From Chrysophaeum taylorii (Eukaryota > Sar > Pelagophyceae > Pelagomonadales > Pelagomonadaceae), in NCBI GenBank assembly GCA_029834535.1, contig JAQMWT010000524.1, positions 372,001-436,000 on the forward strand: a stretch of DNA of 64,000 nt, in the 5' to 3' direction. Position 1 is the stretch's first letter. Every line of letters begins with the position of its first letter. The translations under genes were made by a program, and so were the position numbers. The notes beneath the pieces are model-generated. The model was not told the origin of the DNA, searched no databases, and worked only from the letters and a program-made list of their open reading frames with translations. Below are positions 57,873 through 64,000 of this stretch, piece by piece.

Positions 57873-58937
57873 TTATTTATTATTAGTAGATCGCGACTTG
57901 TGTCCAAGCCCCGCCTCGATGCGGTCGAAGCGACGCCGGAGGGCATCGAGCCTCGTCGGGTTTTTGCCGACGGGCGGCGAATGGTCCTCCTCGACGTGGA
58001 GACGGGGGTGGGCCTTGTCGATAATAAAACGGCCGTTGTGAACGCCCGATAGGGAGAGGCGCTTGAGATGCGTGTTGTGATAGAGGGCCTCGGTGAGGAA
58101 GGTGAGGTCGCCGACGACGTCGAGGGCAAGGAAGGTGAGGGGAGGGTCGGTCGCAAGGGCGCCCGCGAGGGCGGCCAGGCCCTTGGGCCCGATCGGGTTC
58201 TCGGAGACATCGAGGCGCAGCAGAGGCGCGGCGACCACGAGTCTGGCGAGGACCGCGGCACCGTCCGGTCCGACGGAATTCGACCTCAAGTTGAGGTCTC
58301 GCAGGTCGCACCCCCGAAGAGCCTCGACCCCCTTGTCGGAGATGTTGTTCCGGGACACGTCGAGGACCGCGACGCCCCGGAGGTCGAGGGCTTGGAGCTG
58401 TGCGTCGCGGAGGCCCCTCCCGCGGAAATTAAGGCGTTTCTCGGCGGCAGGCTCGGTAGCCGCGGCGACCAACGATGCCATCTGGGGTTCGAGGGCGTCG
58501 ATCCGTCGCTCGATGCGCGCGATCGACGCGAGCAGCGCCTTTTCCGAGGGTCGCGGGGGCGAGGCCGTCTCGAGGCGCGGCGGCCGAGGCTTAGCGAGCG
58601 ACTCGTCCAATTCTCTCCTACTCTCGACGAGTGCCGCGCGCGCCTCGCGCACCTTGGTCTCCAGGGAAGCCTCGAAGACCTCGGCCAGCAAATCGGCCTC
58701 GGGACTTCTCGTGGTGAGATGCCTCTTCAACGCATCCACATTCCACTCCCTGTCGACGGATTCGCGTCTGAGCGCCTCGATGAGGGCATCGCCCCCCCCT
58801 GGCAGGAGCGCCCGCACGGCCCGCACGGCCTCGTTGCTGCGGTGTCGCTGCGCAGCCGCAATCAGCTCGCGTCCCGTCGCGACCGGCGCCTGGTCCCGTC
58901 CTGCGAGTTCCAAGAACCGCGCAACAGGATCATCCAT
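57873..58937 (-). CDS. Leucine-rich repeat protein (RNI-like) with coiled coil
   Basis: 354 residues. The N-terminus MDDPVARFLELAGRDQAPV is helical; ~90-165 forms a coiled coil (REARAALVESRRELDESLA, IARIERRIDALEPQMASLV). About 170-290 are ribonuclease-inhibitor-type LRRs: LNFRGRGLRDAQLQALDL, VLDVSRNNISDKGVEAL, LRDLNLRSNSVGPDGAAVL, LLRLDVSENPIGPKGLAAL and LKRLSLSGVHNG. A protein-interaction role is likely, partner unknown. The C-terminus TNNK and stop are built from a TAA-rich microsatellite. Its ATG is only 5 bases after the stop of the UTP30-like gene, an unusually tight spacing. Confidence 0.8.
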   Translation of the reverse strand: MDDPVARFLELAGRDQAPVATGRELIAAAQRHRSNEAVRAVRALLPGGGDALIEALRRESVDREWNVDALKRHLTTRSPEADLLAEVFEASLETKVREARAALVESRRELDESLAKPRPPRLETASPPRPSEKALLASIARIERRIDALEPQMASLVAAATEPAAEKRLNFRGRGLRDAQLQALDLRGVAVLDVSRNNISDKGVEALRGCDLRDLNLRSNSVGPDGAAVLARLVVAAPLLRLDVSENPIGPKGLAALAGALATDPPLTFLALDVVGDLTFLTEALYHNTHLKRLSLSGVHNGRFIIDKAHPRLHVEEDHSPPVGKNPTRLDALRRRFDRIEAGLGHKSRSTNNK

Positions 58938-58942
58938 TACTA

Positions 58943-60202
58943 TTAGGGGGGACGTTGGGCTTTAAGCTTTTGCTTGAGGGAGAGGGTTTTATGAGCCGTC
59001 TTCTTCGGCTCTGTGACCTTCTTCTTCTTCTTCTTCGCCTCAGAATCCGAGGCGGAGTCTTCTTCTTGCGGCGTGTCCCGCTTCTTTGTGGGGACCCGCC
59101 GCTCTTCTGTGAGACGCTTCTCCTTCTTCTTCTTCTTTGAGGCGGAGTCTTCTTCTTGCGGCGCGTCCCGCCGCTCTTCTGCGAGACGCTTCTTCTTCTT
59201 CACTTTCTTTGAGGCGGAGTCTTCTTCTTGCGGCGTGTCCCGCTTCTTTGTAGGGACAGCACCGTCGCCAACACGCCGCTTCTTCCTCTTGGAACCCTCC
59301 TCCGCCTCCTCGTGCGTCACGAGGGCAGGCCACTCCGAGTCGTCGTCGTCGTCGCCGCCGCGTTCAACCGGAACGCGGGAGGACCAGATCGGCAGCGAGG
59401 CCGAGGACGGGAGCTTGAGATGGACGTGGAGGACGTTGGTCCACTTCTTCGGGATGTAATCCTTGACGAGCGCGCCCGTGGCCTCGACGACGTTGTCGAC
59501 GACGTCGTCGACGGGCATATCCGTCGTCGCGACGACGCACGCCGCGCAATTCCCCGGTCGCAGCACCAGGTGGGCCCCGCCGAGCTTCTTCTCGATCTGG
59601 TTAGGGAGCGAGTCCCGCAGCACGTTGACGGGGATGGGCTGCTTCTTGCGCGAAAAAAAGGTCTTCCCCAGCGCCCGAGTCAGCATCGGGAGAATCCTCT
59701 CGTCGGCGAAAAATACGTCGTAAGCGTCGCGAAGCGTCCGTCGCTCGCCGTACCGCGCGTACGAGGTCCGGAGCTTCTGGAGCGAGATCACCTTGGCGAT
59801 GCGCGGCGTCGAGACCGGACTTTCGCCTTTCTCCCGGCTCGGTGCCGAGCGTCGAGCCATCCTCGCCGATCGCGTCCCGTCGAGCTTGGGCATCTCGAGC
59901 CTCGCGCCCGCTCCCTCGCCCTCCACCACCAAAGCCTTGATCCACGGCTTGTCCACGTCCTTCACCAGCAAGCACGCCGCCTCGCGCTTTATCGGGTGCG
60001 GCAGCTCCACAACATGGGGCTTTTCGGTGCGCTTCGCGCCGCTCGTCTTCTTCAGCCCGACCTGCACCACGTACGACTCGGCACCGAGGTCCAGGGTGTT
60101 CGACTTCTTCTCGACCGCCCTCAACGCCCGCACGGCGGCCTCGACCTGGGCCCGCGACAACCTGTTCGCTATCTGGCGAGCGACTCTGGGATTTTCCTCC
60201 AT
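58943..60202 (-). CDS. UTP30/RSL1D1-like ribosome biogenesis protein (L1 domain)
   Basis: 419 residues from the ATG at 60,202 (MEENPRVARQIANRLS). A ribosomal-L1-fold domain spans about 15-280: ACLLVKDVDKPW, RIAKVISLQKLRTSYARYGERRTLRDAYDVFF, ADERILPMLTRALGKTFF, KKQPIPVNV, KLGGAHLVLRPGNCAACVVAT and WTNVLHVHLKLPSSASLPIW. These match the Utp30/Cic1/RSL1D1 family, nucleolar factors for pre-rRNA processing. The ~120-residue tail is Lys/Glu-rich with four imperfect repeats around DTPQEEDSAS, separated by Lys runs that can act as nuclear/nucleolar signals. The repeats look recently duplicated (59,050-59,260). Divergent from TOP6B. Confidence 0.85.
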   Translation of the reverse strand: MEENPRVARQIANRLSRAQVEAAVRALRAVEKKSNTLDLGAESYVVQVGLKKTSGAKRTEKPHVVELPHPIKREAACLLVKDVDKPWIKALVVEGEGAGARLEMPKLDGTRSARMARRSAPSREKGESPVSTPRIAKVISLQKLRTSYARYGERRTLRDAYDVFFADERILPMLTRALGKTFFSRKKQPIPVNVLRDSLPNQIEKKLGGAHLVLRPGNCAACVVATTDMPVDDVVDNVVEATGALVKDYIPKKWTNVLHVHLKLPSSASLPIWSSRVPVERGGDDDDDSEWPALVTHEEAEEGSKRKKRRVGDGAVPTKKRDTPQEEDSASKKVKKKKRLAEERRDAPQEEDSASKKKKKEKRLTEERRVPTKKRDTPQEEDSASDSEAKKKKKKVTEPKKTAHKTLSLKQKLKAQRPP

Positions 60203-60293
60203 ACTTCGCAACCAGGGTTTGAGGATCAGCACCACAACAGGACGTAATAGTAGTAGTACCCTAAGCCCTCCCTCCGAACGCGCGAAGCACCAG

Positions 60294-60338
<45 letters not shown>

Positions 60339-60348
60339 CCGACCGATT
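60203..60348. promoter_or_regulatory. Divergent promoter UTP30-like / TOP6B with CAG repeat
   Basis: 146 bases between the two ATGs. A (CAG)14-15 tract at 60,295-60,338 sits in the TOP6B leader, 11 bases before its ATG. A TAGTAGTAG run lies at 60,247-60,257. Confidence 0.8.
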
Positions 60349-62418
60349 ATGGCGCCGCCGCCGCCGCCGCCTCGGCACGAGGTGCAGAGCGCGGCGGAGT
60401 TTTTCAGCGAACACCAGAACATCGCCGGGTTCGACAACCCCGGGAAGTCGCTGTACACGACGATCCGCGAGCTCGTGGAGAACTCGCTGGACGCCGCCGA
60501 GGCGATCAAGGTGGCACCTCAGGTGTCCGTGTCGATCTCTGAAGTGACGCAGGAGGCGCTGGACCTGACGCGGGGCCTCGAGCCGTCGTCGAGCTCGAAG
60601 CGCATGTTCTACCGCGTGTCGTGCAAGGACAACGGATGCGGGATGGAGCCGGCTCAAATCCCTGAGATGATGGGACGCGTGCTGAGCGGTTCTAAGTTTG
60701 GCGTTCGACAGACGCGCGGCAAATTTGGGCTCGGCGCGAAAATGGCGTTGATATGGGCCAAGAAGTCGTCCGGGCTGCCGATCCAGATTCGAAGCGCCAC
60801 GGGCGGCCGCGGTCACCGGATTGTCCTAGACATGGACGTCCACAAGAACGCCCCCAAGGTGTTGGAATCGGAGACGGAGGACGAGCGATGGCGCGGAACA
60901 GAGGTGACGGTGACCGTGGGGGGCGCGTGGTCCGCCTACAAAGCGCGGATATGCACGTATTTCCAGCAGCTGGCCATAATCACGCCCTATGCCGACCTGG
61001 AGTTTGCGTTTGGCGACAAGTTAACTCTCAAGTTTGAAAAACGATCGGAAAAGATTCCGATTGAACCCAAGAGGACGGGCTACCATCCGTCGGCCCTCAA
61101 CGAGCTGTTGCTGTCGCGGTTGCTCGAGCGGACGACCAAAACCTCGCTCCACGACTTTTTGTTGAAAGGAGGCGAAATCGCGGGCCTCTCTTCGGCAGTC
61201 GTCGAGGATGTGGCGCGAGAGTTTCCGCGCCTCCCGTCGACGCCAAACGCCGTCGCCAGGCTGTCGCGATTTCTTCGAGATGCGAAATGCAAGCCTCCCG
61301 ATGCTTCGGTGCTTTCCCCCGTCGGGGAATACAATCTCCGCCTTGGGATCACGAAGGAAATAAAACCGAGTTACGTCGCTACTCACACGGCCCGGCCCTC
61401 GTCTCACTCGGGCCACCCGTTTATCGTCGAGGCCGCCGTGTCGGTGGGCGGCGACGAAGGCATCTATCGGTTTGCCAACCGCATTCCCTTGTTGTTCGAG
61501 GCGGGCGCCGACGTGGTAACTCGTGTCGCCAAAACAAAAATCAAGTGGGCGGCCTACAAAATTGATCCCAAAGTAGACAAGGTCGGCGTCTTCGTCTCTC
61601 TCGTGTCCACCAAGGTGCCCTTCAAGGGCACCTCCAAGGAATACATTGGCGAGGACGCGACGGAGATCCACGACGCGGTCAAGTCCTGTCTCCAACACTG
61701 CTGTCAGCAGTTGAAGGCCAAGTTGGTCAGAAGAGACGCCGACAAAAAGGTCGAGGACAGAAAAAAACTCTTGTTGAAGTACACGCCCGACGCCGCGCGC
61801 AGTTTGTGGAAAGTTTTGGAGCCGTTGAAAGCCTCCGCAGACCCGAAGCGATCGACCTTGAAGCGACGCTTGCCGGAACACATATCGGAGGCCTTTTTGT
61901 TGGAACACTTGAAGGCCGCCGTCGACGAAATTCCCCGCGACGAGGACGACCGAGGAGAAGAACACCTCTTGCCGTTCGTCTTCGACAGACCCGACCTCTC
62001 GACGCCCTTCTTCTTCCACCACCCGCTCTTCTCCCTCAAGCTCCCCAGCCCCCCGAACGACTCGGTCTCCTCGCCCGTCCTGAAAAAGCCCAAGCTGGGC
62101 ATTTTAGAATACTGTCCCGTCGACGACGACAACGAGGGCCCCGCGGGCGATCATGATCCCTTCTTCTACTCCAACCTCGACGACGATGATGACTTCATCG
62201 ACGACAACATGACACCGCTCGGCGGCGGCGACGACGACCACAAGAACGACGAGGACGAGGAGGTCCCTCGCTGCCCAAAAAATGACGACCTCCAGGAGGA
62301 GGAGGAGCCAGAGGAGGCGGCGCAGGGAAATGGAGAGGAGGACAGCAACGAGGAGGAGGAGGAGGAGGAGGAGGAGGATGACGACGAGGACGACGAGGAC
62401 TTCGAGCCCCCCGAATAA
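60349..62418 (+). CDS. TOP6B: DNA topoisomerase VI subunit B
   Basis: 689 residues. ATPase subunit of the A2B2 type IIB topoisomerase; in plants it supports endoreduplication and related B-like proteins serve meiosis. GHKL ATPase motifs: ENSLDAAE (44-51, Mg/ATP Asn-Asp), DNGCGM (94-99) and GKFGLGAKMALIWAKKS (124-140, ATP lid). The middle has VTVGGAWSAYKARICTYFQ, the H2TH-like part and the transducer fold with FANRIPLLFEAGADV and GVFVSLVSTKVPFKGTSKEYIG. The C-terminal ~130 residues are a low-complexity acidic tail (Asp/Glu runs from 62,170) absent from archaeal enzymes. The initial MAPPPPPPRHEVQSAAEFFSEH matches the family start. The partner A subunit (Spo11-like) is not in this window. Confidence 0.95.
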   Translation: MAPPPPPPRHEVQSAAEFFSEHQNIAGFDNPGKSLYTTIRELVENSLDAAEAIKVAPQVSVSISEVTQEALDLTRGLEPSSSSKRMFYRVSCKDNGCGMEPAQIPEMMGRVLSGSKFGVRQTRGKFGLGAKMALIWAKKSSGLPIQIRSATGGRGHRIVLDMDVHKNAPKVLESETEDERWRGTEVTVTVGGAWSAYKARICTYFQQLAIITPYADLEFAFGDKLTLKFEKRSEKIPIEPKRTGYHPSALNELLLSRLLERTTKTSLHDFLLKGGEIAGLSSAVVEDVAREFPRLPSTPNAVARLSRFLRDAKCKPPDASVLSPVGEYNLRLGITKEIKPSYVATHTARPSSHSGHPFIVEAAVSVGGDEGIYRFANRIPLLFEAGADVVTRVAKTKIKWAAYKIDPKVDKVGVFVSLVSTKVPFKGTSKEYIGEDATEIHDAVKSCLQHCCQQLKAKLVRRDADKKVEDRKKLLLKYTPDAARSLWKVLEPLKASADPKRSTLKRRLPEHISEAFLLEHLKAAVDEIPRDEDDRGEEHLLPFVFDRPDLSTPFFFHHPLFSLKLPSPPNDSVSSPVLKKPKLGILEYCPVDDDNEGPAGDHDPFFYSNLDDDDDFIDDNMTPLGGGDDDHKNDEDEEVPRCPKNDDLQEEEEPEEAAQGNGEEDSNEEEEEEEEEDDDEDDEDFEPPE

Positions 62419-62770
62419 TAAGCTGTTACGGTTGTTTGTGGTCATGGCGGACACTATTGTGCGCACCACAGCCATCCGTGGGGCTGGCTGTCCATCCAGG
62501 ACGCTCGTGCGGAGCTTGTCTGGCTTGTGTTGTGCGCCTCGCCCAGCACCTTTGATTAATTATTATTCTGGTCACGCACGATAGAGCGGAATCAATGAGC
62601 GCAACCCCACCCCCCCCCACCGTGTGAAATAGGCTCTCCGGTTCAACCTCCGCCCAAGGTCGTGAGTCAGCTTAAAGTTGTTACAATGATAACCCGGATC
62701 CACCATCGAGAGCCTACCTACCTATTTCGACGGTGTGGGGTGTCCCGAAAATAAAAACAACCAGTCCCAG
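62419..62770. other. Intergenic, convergent genes
   Basis: About 350 bases between two convergent stops, with no motif beyond a short C-run near 62,609. No gene seen. Confidence 0.5.
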
Positions 62771-63892
62771 TCAACGCGGCCTGGTTGGCGTGGAACGCAG
62801 ACATCGACCGTGAAAGGTGGTCCAGAGGGGGCGGAGGTTGTGCTTGAGGCATCGTTTATCCCACAAGCTGGCCTGGGTGGAGTAGGAGTGCTGGTAGAAC
62901 TTGAAGTAGCCCTTTCTCGCCGTGACGCGGTCGGCCTTGCGGAAGGGAGCGTCGACGACGAGACAGGTGGTGGTCGAGGTGGTCCCGAAGCGGCGCTTGG
63001 CGTAGGCGCACCAGACCATGTCCAGGCCCCAATCGCTGTGGCTGGTGGTCGAGAGAAGACGCGAGTAGACGTCGGCGAGAACCGGGGCGCGAATGATGGG
63101 CGCCATGACCTCAACGAAGTCGGTGGCCCAGACCGTGCAATTGGGGGCGAAGCGATCCTGCTCGGGAGAAACGAGTTTCTGCCACGAGCCCCGAATGGTC
63201 GGTTGGGCGATGAGGGGTCGTTCGTCGCGGACGACGCCCAAGAAGGCCGCCACGGCGTCCATCGCGGGCCACCGGACGTCGTCGTCGAGGACCCAGACGT
63301 GCGAAAAGGCCTCGACTCGCGGGAGGACCTCGTTTCGGACGTAGTTAGCCTTGAAATCCGTGTAGTTGAAGGCGCGAGATACTCGAGGATACCAGGAGTA
63401 CGTCCGCGCGTACCAGTCCTGAGAACCATCGTAGTGCGCGAGCCAGACCGACAAATTGAGGGCGAGGGCCTTTTTGCACGTGTCGTTGACGATGACCGCC
63501 TTTTTTCGACCCACCGGCACGAATACGAGGACCCGAAACGCCCGCGGCGCCGGGAGCGGCTTCCAAGTCGGATACGGCGCCCGCCACGACAGCGCCGGGC
63601 GCCAGTCCTTGCATTTCGAGCGGATTGGGCAGGGTGCTCTCCCGCCGGTGGCCGAGCACGTCCGCGACACGCGCCGAACGACACCTGGGCAGCAGTTGTG
63701 CTTCCCGCCGCGCCGCCGGCCGCAAATCTCGTCGCTCAGACACACTCCGCACGTCGCGTTGCAGCAGACGGCCGCGTTTTCGGCGCCCTTGTAGAATCCC
63801 AGGAGCCCGTCGACGCACGGCCCGAGGGCATCGGCGCACCAAACCAGCAGCACGACGGCCCACCCCAGAAGCCGTGGCGGCGGCGGCGCCAT
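62771..63892 (-). CDS. DUF707-like putative glycosyltransferase, secreted/Golgi
   Basis: 373 residues from an ATG. MAPPPPRLLGWAVVLLVWCADALG is a signal peptide or anchor. A Cys-rich stretch follows (VCCNATCGVCLSDEICG, HNCCPGVV, about 42-75). From ~115 the sequence resembles DUF707 proteins, glycosyltransferase-like in fold: RVLVFVPVGRKKAVIV, VWLAHYDGSQDWY, FSHVWVLDDDVRWPAMDAV (DDD, possible metal site), LIAQPTI, WATDFVEVMAPIIRAPVLAD, SDWGLDMVWC and CLVVDAPFRKADRVT. Possible N-glycosylation sites occur at NLS, NYT and NCT. Donor and acceptor unknown. The promoter lies at the window edge. Confidence 0.72.
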   Translation of the reverse strand: MAPPPPRLLGWAVVLLVWCADALGPCVDGLLGFYKGAENAAVCCNATCGVCLSDEICGRRRGGKHNCCPGVVRRVSRTCSATGGRAPCPIRSKCKDWRPALSWRAPYPTWKPLPAPRAFRVLVFVPVGRKKAVIVNDTCKKALALNLSVWLAHYDGSQDWYARTYSWYPRVSRAFNYTDFKANYVRNEVLPRVEAFSHVWVLDDDVRWPAMDAVAAFLGVVRDERPLIAQPTIRGSWQKLVSPEQDRFAPNCTVWATDFVEVMAPIIRAPVLADVYSRLLSTTSHSDWGLDMVWCAYAKRRFGTTSTTTCLVVDAPFRKADRVTARKGYFKFYQHSYSTQASLWDKRCLKHNLRPLWTTFHGRCLRSTPTRPR

Positions 63893-64000
63893 GATCTAAA
63901 ACGGTTACGCGACGATATCCTAGTGACGTCATGATGCTGCCGCCGACGACGATAATGGTCGCCGCCGCAGCCGCCGTTGCGGCGGCAGCAGAGAGGGTCT
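63893..64000. other. Window edge, upstream of DUF707-like gene
   Basis: GC-rich with GCCGCCGC runs; a further gene may start beyond the edge but none can be supported. Confidence 0.4.

Overview
The window is nuclear DNA from a eukaryotic, probably photosynthetic micro-alga. It carries a 20S proteasome subunit, a myosin, an anoctamin, a mitochondrial trifunctional enzyme alpha subunit, a topoisomerase VI B subunit, a bacterial-type seryl-tRNA synthetase and a violaxanthin de-epoxidase-related protein. This mix, together with GC-rich genes and very small GT-AG introns (38, 51 and 64 nt), suggests an ochrophyte or other chlorophyll-c lineage alga such as a pelagophyte. The lineage is an inference. 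All coding calls come from reading translations, motifs and codon-third-position bias; no database search was run.

Layout. 1-4,640 is mobile-element debris: a 5'-truncated non-LTR retrotransposon (minus), a second 3' tail, a decayed Helitron helicase and a field of short repeats. 4,642-5,523 is a stand-alone shikimate-dehydrogenase-like gene. 6,024-6,385 and 13,746-14,118 are inverted copies of a ~370 bp repeat that bracket a dense block: GIY-YIG protein, aliphatic amidase, PSMA7, VDE-related protein, trifunctional enzyme alpha and a small membrane protein. 14.1-20.5 kb holds a spliced hypothetical gene and an anoctamin. 20.6-22.9 kb contains relics of kinase-family genes. 23.0-28.0 kb carries an ankyrin protein, GH99 glycosidase, seryl-tRNA synthetase and sulfotransferase. 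28.0-37.5 kb has no intact gene and looks less GC-rich; it holds frameshifted remnants, including a multi-membrane-span protein like the C-terminus of Pls/PosA-type synthetases. 37.5-42.1 kb has mitochondrial bL25 divergent from a large IQ/Sfi1/LRR protein. 42.86-44.98 kb is a second, plus-strand copy of the retrotransposon. 45.7-49.8 kb is a large intact gene joining a seven-bladed propeller, coiled coil, protein kinase and RBR-like zinc fingers; a decayed paralogue lies at 50.4-51.5 kb. 51.8-64 kb is again dense: myosin with PH domain, COPI-associated-like membrane protein, LRR protein, UTP30/RSL1D1, TOP6B and a DUF707-like glycosyltransferase.

Working picture. Housekeeping genes sit in compact blocks, often divergent with 47-150 bp between starts, or co-oriented with 5-100 nt between a stop and the next start. 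Between the blocks are accessory stretches where retroelements, a Helitron and a propeller/kinase multigene family have inserted, duplicated and decayed. The most unusual object is the propeller-kinase-RBR protein and its graveyard of paralogues on both strands.
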